From the NCBI GenBank assembly GCA_009746045.1, contig RPFO01000418.1, positions 2,794,678-2,858,677 on the forward strand: a stretch of DNA of 64,000 nucleotides, written 5' to 3'. A program made the translations under genes and the position numbers. The notes under the pieces were generated by a model that was not told the origin of the DNA, made no database searches, and saw nothing but the letters and a program-made list of their open reading frames with translations. The stretch comes from Mesostigma viride. Lineage: Eukaryota; Streptophyta; Mesostigmatophyceae; Mesostigmatales; Mesostigmataceae. Shown here piece by piece: positions 9,513 through 20,700 of the stretch (position 1 is its first letter; each line of letters starts with the position of its first letter).

Positions 9513-10748
9513 TCAATGATCAGCAGCCTTGCCCTTGCCCTTGTCCTGGGATGGACCAGCCTTGTCCTTGCTGCCACCCTGAGCTGGCTTGCTCTGACCT
9601 TCCTGCCTCAGGTACGAGGGACACTCATTCCTGAAGTGACCCTTCCCCTGGCAGAAATAACATTCCACCTGACTGATGTCCCGTGAGGTCCCACTGCTGG
9701 GCCCAGCCTTGGGAGGACCACCCACCCTCTTGAAGTCAAACTGGGACTGTGGATGTCCCGACTTCGGCGGGGTCCCCCGTCCAGCCCTTCTGTCACGCCC
9801 CCTCCTGGACCTTCCTCGACCCCTTGAAGAGGTCTCAGGCCCTCTCGAGGGCGCTGGGCCCCCGTGGCCCGATCCCCTCATGGACTTAACCGTGGTTCAG
9901 TGGCCTCCTCATCCCCTGACGAGGGCGCTTACCACCCACGTACTTGCCGCTGAAACACTCATACAACTGGTCCGTCATGGCTGCCCAGCCATGGACCTGT
10001 CGCATGTGGATGGTCACATTATCCATGGTGACCGGATCCAGCTGCAGCGACTTGAGAAAGTCGCCCATGGCCATCCGATCTGCGACGAAGAAGCCCTTGG
10101 CCATGGCGTCCTCCCTCAGCTTGACGAAGTCTTCAAAGGCGTGGACCACTAGCTGCCCCTTGATGGGCTTGTAGTCCAGGTATTCTTGCTTCAGGTGGGA
10201 CCCATCTATGGTCCTCTTGTCACTCAGGAACACCTGAGTCGCGTCATAAACGCCGCCCAGGTGTCCCCCGCCGCGTGTCGCTCCCGAACAAACTTGAACA
10301 GCCGCCTCGCCGACTGCCGTATGTAGGCACTAGACGCCAGGATGCGAAGCTTGTCACCGTTGTATATCTCCGTGTACAAGTTCATGTCCTCTAACATCCT
10401 CTCAGCATCCCGGGGCTGCCAATTGTCCTTGATGGACTGAAACTGGCCTAGCACCGCGTACCCCTCAGCCACGGTCGGTCGCTTAGGCGCCGCTTGATCT
10501 GCGGCTGGCGCGTTCTGACCGCCCTGCGATCCTTGGCTCTGATTATCTGGCACCTCAGCCTGGTCTCCCAGCGCCTGGCCGTCCCCGCGTCCATCGCGTC
10601 CACCGCGTCCATCGCGTCCATCTCGTCCATCCATCCCAGCGCCGCGCCGCGCGAAGCCCATAAAGCCCGCTTGTTGGTTGATAGCTCCATCACTCCATGA
10701 TGGCCTCTGTTCAGATCTGCTACAGCCAGCCAAGTGGCCAAGCAGCAA
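9513..10748 (-). pseudogene. gag: Copia copy 1 gag (nucleocapsid precursor), broken by two frameshifts
   Basis: Three frames in series: 10748-10224 (Gly/Asp/Arg-rich head, then the capsid-like AERMLEDMNLY...), 10233-9886 (FLSDKRTIDGSHLKQEYL...) and 9881-9513, with the zinc knuckle CYFCQGKGHFRNEC and a basic tail. Compared with copy 2 (35239-36204 plus 34340-34543), single bases are missing near 10234 (cacctgag against caccctgag) and near 9890-9920. Such a gag should assemble the particle and bind the element's RNA through the CCHC knuckle. Here it would be truncated unless supplied in trans. The repeated RDGRDGRGG / cgcgtccat motif near 10600 is a small coding minisatellite. Confidence 0.8.
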
Positions 10749-10800
10749 TTAAAGCAATATAAGCTACTGAACAAGAAAGGAAAGTGCCAAGTGTTACCAC

Positions 10801-13800
10801 TCAGGCAAGACCACCACGGCTGGCCCCAGGCGCGTCCTGGTTCTCCTTGTCGCTGTCGTCGTCGCTGTCGCTCACCACAATCAGCTCTGGCACCCTGCTA
10901 CCCGCTGCGCCGTCGTCGACCCGCTGTCGGCCCGCGATGACTGAATCGTCACCGTTGGTATAGTAGACAGGTGACAACCCGTCGTTGGCACCCCGCGGAT
11001 TGTATCTTGGCACCTCGTGGTCGCCAAGTGTCTCGTCGCCTAGCCCAGCGACACCCCCTGCTCCCACCTCAAGGTCACTATCGTACCCAAGAGGTGCAAA
11101 CTCTTCCCAACGCGTCACACGAACGCGAAGGGGCTGGGGCAGTTCCTGAAAAGGAACTCTTGCTCGCTCCGGAAACCTGCCGACTCTTGCCGCGCGCTGT
11201 CCTCCGGTGATGGCTTCCGCTGTCGCCCCGACCTCTGCAAGCCGCCTGTGATGCTCCGCTCCGCGTCGTTCACGCCTAACTGGTCCCGCTGCGACACCCT
11301 CGTCGCCGATGACGCCTGCGAAAGTACGTGGTAAACCCGCACCCGCTGCTGTCGGTACAAACTCGTGTCGCACTGCGCCAGCTGCCTCCGCAGCTTCTCC
11401 TCGCCTGGCCGCCAACTCCGCACGCACTCGCTCAGCTACTGCTGTAATCACCGTCTGGATGCCGACCAAACCGTGAAGCTCCTGCTCGAGGTCGTCGATG
11501 CTCCGGTGCTCCGGAATGACGATGGTTTGTACGTGCCGCAGAATTCGCTCCCAATCTTCGACCTGGTCGTCGACGAATTGCACGAAGCTGCGATTAACCC
11601 CTAAATGGGCAGAAATACTGCCGATGCATCGGCTGTAACTTCACAATTTTGCAAACCAGATGCCATCCAACCCACCCATATCCAATGGCTGTCCTTGGGG
11701 GCCAAGCATGTCCATGAGTTGCCCTTCGGGTTGGTATATCACAACCTTACATATATGCAGGTTAGGCCATGTATAACTGCCGTCAAAGTCAGGGGGGTCA
11801 AGACGAGCGTTTTCATTTTTGGTAGAATGTGCATTTTGAATTATGTTGTAAGAGCTAGGCACCTACCACTTCAGGGATGATAAAAAATTAGTTGCTGAAC
11901 AGTTTGAGCCATTGGGGTCATCATTTGGGTGGGTATACCAGCAGTTACACCCAGTACAGCCCATAGGGGTACCGTTGGTAAAAAGCAACCAAGGGGGTAG
12001 GAGTGGGCATACTACCTACTAATACCTACTAATATGGCCCCCAACCATGCCACACAATACATTTCCCTTCCACAATGATGGGGAAACATAACTGCATCAT
12101 CACACTGCCCTTACATGGCACCTATGTGCAGGTGCCACCTTGTCCATGCACGTAGGTAACGTGGTACGGATACCCTACGCAAGGCATGCATTCTAGGAGG
12201 CAGCCACCAACAAACTAGTGATTTTAAGCCTATTTCAGCTTGCCCTAGCAAGGATAAACTAGGCCTAAGCTGCTATAGCTTGCCAGGTGATGGCCAGCAC
12301 ACCTGGTGGCACATGCTGACAATGGGAAGCTTCTACTCACCGGTTACATGCTTGATGATGCCACAGAGACCAGCCAACTGCCTCACACTCATGCAATATG
12401 TGTGTGGGAAATGTATAACAAACATATAAGGAGGTATTCAAACCCATACAGCCTCTAAAACTTATCACCATCACCCTGTGGCAGGTCAACTGACTGATGG
12501 AAGCATCTAAGAAGGGTGTTTTAGAAAGGGGCCAGGCCAGGGTCAAGAAAGAGCATGAATAATGCAAAAAGAATGTGCTACACAAGCTAGAACGTATATA
12601 TAAACGTCAAACATCGATAGGAAAACGATGCTTAAGCTTTACCAGTCATGGATGGCGTTACCTTGGCCCAGGCGGTGGCCGCAAAATGGCGCATTTCGGC
12701 ACACCAAAGTTGTGCAGCATGGTCGCTGGATTCGGCGATTTCTGGCCACCCTTGCACGTTTACGACTACTATGTATCATAAAAAGTACAAAGAAACCAAT
12801 ATATCCTTTAAAATACGCCGGAAAGGTATTGCTGTCAACGTTTCTATCGTCCGGCCTGATCGCAGTTTTTTCCAGCAAGAACGCTGCCGAAACCTATCAA
12901 ATGGCATTCCCGCGAACCAAAAATTGGCCTGTATCATCTTTAGGACGTATAAAATCAATTTCCGAGCAAAGTTTGCGAAACCCCAAGACAACAAAACACA
13001 GGGAGGGTGGGTGGGCAAGAAAAAAGACCTTCCCCTTCCTCGCAAGGTCCCTAAAAAGACGACACAACACGCTACATGGCAACGCCCCTAAAAAAATCCC
13101 AGCCTTACTGACACAACTAATGTCAGACCGGCAACTACGAAATGTCAGCAAAATGATTCGAGTCAGAACTTTTAACTACACTAGTCGCCAATCAAAGGCA
13201 GTTTCAGGCCAGCATACAAAATTAAAAGGCCTTATAAATACGACCTTTTTAACCGCCTGAACAACAACGAAAACTGCCCGTAACTAATCACCCAGTTACA
13301 AAATCCAAACTGATTATCATCCGCTAAAAACGGCCCTAGTCGCCGGCCATGCCAGCGAAACTGGAACCCCAAGAGCGTGCCACGTAATCTTTGCCGCCGT
13401 CAGGAACACTTCGATTGCGGCGTTCGTTCTCGCCCATTATAAGAAACTATTTTCAGAGAAATCCGATTCGTGTATCCATTGCTCCCACTCCACCAACTTC
13501 TTATTGAAAACATTAAGTGGTCGCTTAAAATGGACAGCAAAATGGCGTCCACTGCCATTTGCAGTTCTCCGAGCAAAGTTTGCGAAACCCCAACTCCCCC
13601 ACGCCTGGCTGACTCAAAGCCGCTCCCCTCTTTCCAAGGACCGCGTGTCCATTGAGAATGCCCTGCCGCAATGGACCCCGTTTTAACACCAGCAGCTGTG
13701 GATGCATTGATGCACTGTTATAGGTAACCACATTCTCGCGAATTGACCCTTTGCAGGGCCCGCCACCGACCCCAAAGAAGGCCTCCCCTCTGATCGGCAA

Positions 13801-15402
13801 CAGGAGTTGTTGTTGTTGCGAAGACAAAGCAGAAGACACAGCGATCAAGCAATTACCGAAACCCCAAGTTTCGTTTCTCACTATATTTCGCCACGACCCC
13901 TTTAGGAGAGCATCGTCCTTGACAGGGGGCACACCCCCGCACCTACCATGCTAACAGATTTACCGTTAGGCATATAATCAAGGCCGCATATCAGCCCTCA
14001 CCCCCAGCGCCGAGACCGCGCGCCAAACAACGGTGTGAGTGAAAATATTTTTAAATTTATTAAAATTATCGCCACGACCTCAACTAGTCCAACCCGGAGC
14101 GCAAGCATCCCCAGGTACGAACCAGCCCAAGGCAGGCCAGCCAACGTCACAGAACCTTAACCCGAAGCGCAAGCATCCTCAGGTACAAGGCTGCCACGCA
14201 GGCCAGCCCTTCCGTTTCGACAAGCAGATCTTCCCCTTCATATTCGATCTGAATATTGCACTAGCGCAGCCCAACCTCCTGCGCAGATTCCCAACCATCC
14301 GGACCCAGATCCAAAGTGAGAATCAGTCCGGACACTTGGCAGCCGCTGTGACTTCCGTGAAACCGGAAGCTCAGGGGCTGCCGCCCGTCTGTTAATTTAA
14401 TTAAGCCCTGCGCCCGAGCGGACACAAGGCCGGGGAGGCGTCGGCATTCCTTGCATCACCATAGCCTCGGCCAACGCGTGCCCAGCGTCATGCAAGAAAA
14501 AAGACCTTCCCCTTCCTCGCAAGGTCCCTAAAAAGACGACACAACACGCTACATGGCAACGCCCCTAAAAAAATCCCAGCCTTACTGACACAACTAATGT
14601 CAGACCGGCAACTACGAAATGTCAGCAAAATGATTCGAGTCAGAACTTTTAACTACACTAGTCGCCAATCAAAGGCAGTTTCAGGCCAGCATACAAAAGG
14701 CCTTATAAATACGACCTTTTTAACCGCCTGAACAACAACGAAAACTGCCCGTAACTAATCACCCAGTTACAAAATCCAAACTGATTATCATCCGCTAAAA
14801 ACGGCCCTAGTCGCCGGCCATGCCAGCGAAACTGGAACCCCAAGAGCGTGCCACGTAATCTTTGCCGCCGTCAGGAACACTTCGATTGCGGCGTTCGTTC
14901 TCGCCCATTATAAGAAACTATTTTCAGAGAAATCCGATTCCTGAGTTTGGTCAGAAAATTCGAACGAAAACGTAAATGCCACGCGTGGGCGCAAGCCGCC
15001 ATGGCCAGGTCGTCGTTTTCCGGAATGCACGTTGTACGCGAAAAAGTACCCTGACCCCTTGTACTTTGACCGACCAGAACACCTCTATAACTTTGTCAGA
15101 AGTATGCAAACCCTAGTACCATGCTGTGAGGAAAATTATAAACTTTCGATCTTCTCCGCTAAACTTTTCCTAATTCTCAATAGTTTTCGCGGCATTTGGT
15201 CCCCCGAGAAGGGGCCGACGTGTCGGCTGTAACTCAGTTTTAGGCGGAAAATCGGCAGCCAGACCATTTAGGGGTTAACAGGCGGACGATCTGCAAGCAA
15301 TAAAGATAGATCCCGAACCACACGACGCAATTCAGGCGAAATCGAACCCCCAGCAGACTGCCGAAACCGGAAATCCTGCTGCCGTTGTTCTTCCTGCACC
15401 AT
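10801..15402 (-). CDS. Extra Copia ORF upstream of gag, interrupted by the piggyBac-like element
   Basis: The first Met is at 15402 (MVQEEQRQQ). The frame runs to the TTAA at 15275-15278, resumes at 11597 after the inserted element and ends at 10801. With one TTAA removed this gives 306 residues without a stop. The N-terminal half is helical and Arg/Glu-rich (VQFVDDQVEDWERIL, IDDLEQELHGLVGIQ). The C-terminus is strongly acidic (VVSDSDDDSDKENQ). It lies between the 5' LTR and gag, where Copia elements usually have only a leader. No family was recognised; a second gag-like or host-interaction protein are both only possibilities. The homologous ORF in copy 2 (37234-36307) carries small indels. 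Confidence 0.65.
13015..13469 (-). repeat. Direct repeat, copy A (455 bp), inside the piggyBac-like insertion
   Basis: Matches 14492-14940 with, as far as can be read, only a 6-bp difference near 13222. Its right end (AAACTATTTTCAGAGAAATC and the next three bases) is the reverse complement of the start of the A repeats at 19482 and 21017. The bases just right of it (13470-13515), read on the minus strand, resemble the end of the B repeat of that element (TGTTTTCAAT...GGGAGC). It therefore probably belongs to a second split-repeat element in reverse orientation. Confidence 0.75.
14492..14940 (-). repeat. Direct repeat, copy B (449 bp), inside the piggyBac-like insertion
   Basis: Partner of 13015-13469. 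The near-identity implies a recent duplication, as expected for the terminal repeats of a retroelement. About 1.0 kb of AT-balanced, apparently non-coding sequence separates the two copies. Confidence 0.75.
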
Positions 15403-15495
15403 TCACCACCGGACGAACTCCTCGCGTCGTCAACGCTGCACACCGCAACCGGCAACGACCCTCCTGGCCGTTCCGCTGAGACTGGTTGTAATTTG

Positions 15496-16195
15496 AGTTA
15501 ACGTTCTTAGCACACGCAATGTGAAGGATATGGTTGCAATGCAGCAATGTGTGAATATGGTTGGAAACGGAGCTTTGTTAAAATCGGATAATGTTACAGC
15601 GCTCACACACTTGAGGCTTGTACACGCGCTTGCCAAGTCAAGGCACAACACGTGAGGCGGGCTCGCAAGAGATCTGCCCAAATGGCACTGGCCTATTGTT
15701 TATATACTTGTGCACTGTGCTTGCGCTAGTCCTGAGCAGCCTAGGAGGCCTGCTCAGTATTAACACCCCCGGTACAGTATTCACTACCTGTACAGCGCCC
15801 AGCTCCTATACAGTAGGTCTGCCATACAGGCACAGTGACCACAGAGCACAGTCCACAGTGACTATTGCATCTGCACCTAGAAGTCCAGGACTAAGCCTGC
15901 GGTACCAACAGACCACAGGTTAAGGTTCCTATTTCCTGCGTACGACGTATTAATCCAATACCGTCGTAGGTACAGCACCTAATTCCTGTCAGCCCAGGAA
16001 TTACTGTCGACCCCATATGTCGTCGGCAAATATTCACGTCCGACTTAGAAGAACAGCCGGCTCGCGCTCGCGCGCGACCGGGAAGTCGGAACGCCATAAC
16101 TTTCTTGATACTTGTCGGAATGAACTCGTTCCGGTGCCGCTGGAATCGCAGAGATATGCCGAATCAGGATCACGCCAATGCGCTTGGCGTTAACT
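15496..16195 (-). repeat. 5' LTR of Copia copy 1
   Basis: 700 bp, in the same orientation as 4479-5174, beginning AGTTAACG and ending CGTTAACT, followed by AGTAC. Being the upstream LTR in minus orientation, it should carry the promoter of the element. Confidence 0.92.
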
Positions 16196-17745
16196 AGTAC
16201 CGCGGCCCTTTTTGATATCTCTATGGGCCACGATGCTCTCTACTTCGTCTTCTACTTCCCCAGTGTCAGGGTTATGCTCTAAAGGGGCAGGCGCTAGCTC
16301 TCTACCAGCGAACGTACTAGGGTGGTACAGTTTCAGCTGGCTTCTATGGAAGGTGTTTGAATGTGTCTGCCAAGAGGTAGGGATATCGACTTTATATAAG
16401 AAATTTCCTACTCTAGACAACACACGGAAGGGTCCTAAGAAGGCGGGCCTAAGTTTGACCTTGAGTTCTGCTTCAAACTTATGAGCAAAACGGCCAACAC
16501 GGGGGCCTTCTACTAATACTAGATCTCCTATTTCTATCTCAGGTGCTCTTCTATCTAAGGAGGCACGCAACCTATAGCAAGGTACTTAGACTGAGCTTTT
16601 TGGTACCCTGAGATCGCGTGGTCATGAGCAGTTTTCATTCTATCTAGTAAGGACTGTACACCTTCTACAGTATCTCGGGACACATCATCCTTGTCCCGTA
16701 GAGGACTAGCTAAGAGAGAGGTAGGGGTAAGAGGCTGTCTACCAGTATCTAGGAAGAAGGGCGTATATCCATGCGCAGCTTGGGGGCAGTTGTTGAGGGA
16801 GAACTCTACCAAACATAAATAATCCTCCCAATCACTTCCCGAGCCATTAACATAGTGCCTAAGCGCTTCTTCCACTACCCTATTAAGACGCTCTACTAAA
16901 TGAGAGGAGGAGGAGTGGTAGGCAGTACCGTAGGTAACCTTGGTACCGATGGCAGCAAAGAACTGCTGCCAAAAATCTGAGGTAAATAACTTATCTTTAT
17001 CACTAATAAACTGCCTACTCAAACCATGATATCTGTATACATTATTAAGGTATAGGCGTGCGCAATCACGTGCGGTGAGTTCTAAAGGACACGGCACGAG
17101 ATGGCACATACGAGTAAAGCGATCTATGAACACAAGGATTTGGGCATTGCCTCTATCATTCTTTCTAAAAGGTCCTACAAAATCCATCATGATAGAATCC
17201 CACGGCATGATGGGATCAGGCAAGGTCCTAGGTTCTGCTATCTGTCCTACGTTATTGGGTTTCATCTCCTGGCAAGATTGACAAGTTCTAACATACTCAT
17301 CTACATCCTTAAAAAGGGAAGGCCAGTAATAAGAGCGGGTTACTAGGTCCCGTACCCGTTTACCACCCTGATGAGCAGCTAAGTCATGCAACTCAAAGAG
17401 CAAGGAGGAGCGACAGATAGGAGGGACATACAGGCGCCATTGAGGGGGAGAATCTGCTATCTGCACATATAAAAACCCACCTACAAATTTACAAGGGTGC
17501 TTGCCTAATTGTTGGGGATGTGCAGCAATGGCAGCTAATGCTTCCGGCTCAGTGGCCGTAAATCTACTAATAAGGCGTTCAAGATCAGAGGTAGGCATCG
17601 CTACAGAGGTATCCAGAACAGGTTTAAAGAGATCTCCTACCGCCTTGCCAAAGAGAAGGGGAGGTCCTAGAGGGACTATGTTTTCATAAGACTTTCCTGA
17701 CCTAGTCGCTATATGGCTAAGCGGTATAGAAATTTTATTTTTCCC
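16196..17745 (-). CDS. Gypsy integrase (zinc domain, DDE core, GPF module, start of chromodomain), one frameshift
   Basis: The frame is open from about 17745, has a Met at 17598, and continues to 16555. A second frame (16570 on) carries the C-terminal part, so one base appears lost near 16575 (YLAIGC / RASLDRRAPEIEIG). It shows the HHCC zinc motif (LHDLAAHQG...TCQSCQ), the catalytic triad context (MMDFVGPF, ISDKDKLFTSDF, SSHLVERLNRVVEE) and the GPF module (KLRPAFLGPFRVL). It ends in the first strand of a chromodomain at the Copia insertion site. Integrase inserts element cDNA into chromosomes. The upstream RT/RNase H frame meets this one at a GGGAAAA heptamer (17745-17739), a canonical -1 slippery sequence. 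Confidence 0.85.
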
Positions 17746-20700
17746 CTCCCCCCCACCGAGGCCACGGGAAGGGCCTCACACGGGAGAGAGAGTCCTACGT
17801 GAGAAAGGAGATCAGGCATGCGAACAGCTGTATGAAAGAGGTAGGCATAGGATTCATCATCAGGTAGTTCACCATAAGGGGTTACACCCATAGTAGTAGG
17901 AACTAGAGTAGTATTGAGAACATCAAGGTCCTCGAAAAAGGAGTAATCTGCACGACGAGAGAGTGCATCTGGTACTATGTTATCTACACCCTTAACATAC
18001 TGAAGTTTAAAAGGGGAAAACTGTGCTAAAAATTCCATCCAGCGCGCTTGCCGAGGGGTAAGGTTGGGTTGGGAGAGAAGATGGGTAAGGGGACGGTGAT
18101 CCGTTTGGATAACTAATTTATAAGGATCTAGCTCACAGGGTTCATTCAGGCAGACATCAAATTGAGCACCTTTAAGAAAGTGCTGCCACGCGTGGCAACA
18201 ATACACCACCGCTAAGAGTTCCTGCTGGTGTACGGGATAGTTACGCTCCGCAGGGAGCATTGTCCTAGAGATATACTCAATTGGCTGTAAGCCCTGACCC
18301 TGATCCTGGAGAAGGACGCCCCCTATAGCTACCTTACTAGCATCTGTAGCTACAACAAAGGGTTTAGTAGTATCCGGTAGGATGAGTACAGGAGGGGAAA
18401 GGAGTAGGGATTTTAGACACTGAAAAGCCGACTGACATTCACTACTCCAAACAAAGGGGATATCCTTCTTTAATAAATGATTAATAGGGGCTGCTATAGT
18501 TGCGAAACGCGGGATAAAACGCCTATAGTAAGAAGCAATTCCTAGAAAACTACGTACACCTTTAACGTCGGTAGGGGTAGGCCATTCCTGAATTGACTTA
18601 GTTTTATCCGGGTCGGTAGCGACCCCGGCATCTGACAGAACGTGCCCTAAAAATGGGACACTCCTACCCGAACGAACTTTAGCACGGCGCGCCCACAAAG
18701 AATTTTCAGCCATTATTTCTAATACTTTCTTTAAATCACGTAGGTGCGTTTCAAAATCAGGAGAGTAAATAAGAATATCATCTAAGTAAGCTTGAGCACA
18801 AGAACGGTCATGCTCAGATAAAGAAACAGAGGAGAAGGAAGGATCCTTTAAATCAGAGGACACCTGAGGAAGGTGAGAATTTCCCATAACAGGTCTAAGC
18901 ACTTCATTCATTAACATTTGAAAAGAGGCAGGCGAGTTACAGAGTCCCATAGCCGCTACTCTAAACTGGTAATGACCAAAAGGGGTAGCAAAGGCGGTTT
19001 TATGGCAATCCTCAGGAGCTATCCGCAACTGCCAAAAACCATCCGCACAATCCAGTACTGTGAAACAAGTGGAACCTTTAACCTTATTAAATATATCATC
19101 AATACGAGGTAGAGGGTATTTAGACTTCACAGTAATATCATTCAACTTCCTATAATCAGTAACTAGGCGAAACTTGCCATTTGGCTTAGGAACTAACAGG
19201 ACACCAGCTGAGTAGGGAGAGTTACTAGGCTCTATCAATCCTGCTTCTAATAGTGACACTAAAATCTGTTTTAGTTCCTTTAACTCGGTAGGGCCCATTC
19301 TATACATCGGAGAGTGAGTAGGAACTGCACCGTCCTTGATAACTACACGGTGTAAAACAGAACGAGGAGGAGGATAAGAAGGAGTCTTTTCTTCAAAAAC
19401 TTTTGAGGAATCTATCACAGCCATGTATCTTACTATTTCATTTTCAGTAAATCCTACTCCTATTGTATCCACTGTGTTTATTCGGATTTCTCTGAAAATA
19501 GTTTATTAAACAGCATGCGGGAAAGAAAGGGCCGCCACAACCTTGTGGCTGTACATGCAGAAAGGCTTGTTAGACGAATGGGGACGGCTTGTTGTTTACC
19601 GGGGAATCCTACTGGCAACTAGCTTTGCCTTTTGTGAGTCAGGCGCCGTTTGTTTGAACGGCCGGCCATGTGTTGAATGCTGACGGAAGTTGCGTAAAAA
19701 AGCTGTAATAAAATCTGATGTAACCAGCACTCACCAATTGATTGGTGTGCTGCTTGGTTGGGTAGTGTGTTCAGGGTTGCATTCGAAGAGTACACATGGC
19801 CTGACAGCTCAGACGTGTGACAGATGAGCTGGCTGGCTGAATTATTAAATTGTCAGCGTTAGGATATTTCTGGTTTTGCCGTTTTCCATTTTGACGGTAG
19901 GCTTGATAAGCATGGTCGGCGGGTTGTGACCCGTAATTGTTTCTTTGAATGTGCTCACTGAAGCAGTATGCGCGGCCTCGCTGCTATGGCGGCGGGGCTA
20001 AAGAAAATTAGGCAAAGACCCCGTCCTTGCCTGCTATGAAGTCGCGGGCTTTGCGACTTCACGGCAGGTAGGGGCGGTTTGAACGGAACGGAAATTTCGC
20101 GTTACCAATGTGCCAAGTGGTTCTGGTTGGCACCTTGCTGGGCAGCGTCTCGGTGGTCATAGAAAGTGGGCTGGGCGCCCCGCCCCGGCTGCTGGTAATT
20201 CCAGCAGCGGAGCCAATCATGTCGACTAAGAAGTCCGCAGCTGATGCGGAAACTGTGCGAAGGTCAATAGATTAATTTGGATTCCATGAGACTGCGCTGG
20301 TAGTCAGTCAGCGGCCCACCGCCTAGGGCGCTGCATGGCGCTGCCTTCGGCTTGGTGCGCGGCCCTTTTTTGTTATGGGCCAGCGAGGGATATAAGGGTG
20401 ACGCGCGGCCGGCTAATTTCTTGCGTTCCGGAAGAAAATATATTTGCAAAATTCCCACAAAAGGAACCGAGTATCGGAAAGGCGTCTCGGCTGACAGTGG
20501 CAGTGTCTGGCCTTGTCGTCTCTCCCTGCTCAGCACCCGGCAGGTAGCGGTTCAAACCCTGGTGGCGTCGGAATGCGAATTTTCTGGGTTTTTATCCGGA
20601 ATAATGTTTTGCTGAGGCGGCTCCGCGGATTCGCTAACCTTTTATTGTCGGGCCCCTTAGGGGGTTATTATAGCCTTGTGCGGGCTGAGTCGCCATGAAG

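Larger units (their letters stand above)
11598..15274. mobile_element. piggyBac-like DNA transposon, apparently non-autonomous
   Basis: A 3677-bp insertion flanked by TTAA (11594-11597 and 15275-15278). The uninterrupted site, with one TTAA, is seen in Copia copy 2 near 37103. The ends are inverted: CCCCTAAATGG at 11598 and its complement ending at 15274, with a further shared CTGCCGAT inside. TTAA duplication with CCC-starting termini is the signature of the piggyBac superfamily. No transposase ORF is recognisable; the longest frame (12628-13260, plus) shows no DDD-type catalytic pattern. It contains the direct repeats described separately at 13015-13469 and 14492-14940. Confidence 0.78.
4479..16195 (-). 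mobile_element. Copia-family LTR retrotransposon, copy 1
   Basis: It is bounded by 696/700-bp direct LTRs (4479-5174 and 15496-16195) with the 5-bp duplication AGTAC at 4474-4478 and 16196-16200. On the minus strand the order is 5' LTR (right), an extra ORF, gag, pol, a ~750-bp 3' untranslated part, and a purine-rich tract (AAGAAAAGAAAGGATTGG) beside the 3' LTR. A piggyBac-like element (11598-15274) splits the first ORF. The pol ORF is unbroken over 1185 codons, but gag has two single-base frameshifts relative to copy 2 at 29305-38026, which is otherwise nearly identical. Confidence 0.93.

Noticed and set aside
12628-13260. Transposase of the piggyBac-like element
   Set aside because: The 210-codon frame overlaps one of the direct repeats, has shadow frames of similar length and lacks catalytic motifs.
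13015-14940. Ordinary LTR pair
   Set aside because: The ends (GCAAGA...GATTC) are not TG...CA, no 5-bp duplication flanks them, and the terminus matches the split-repeat element instead.
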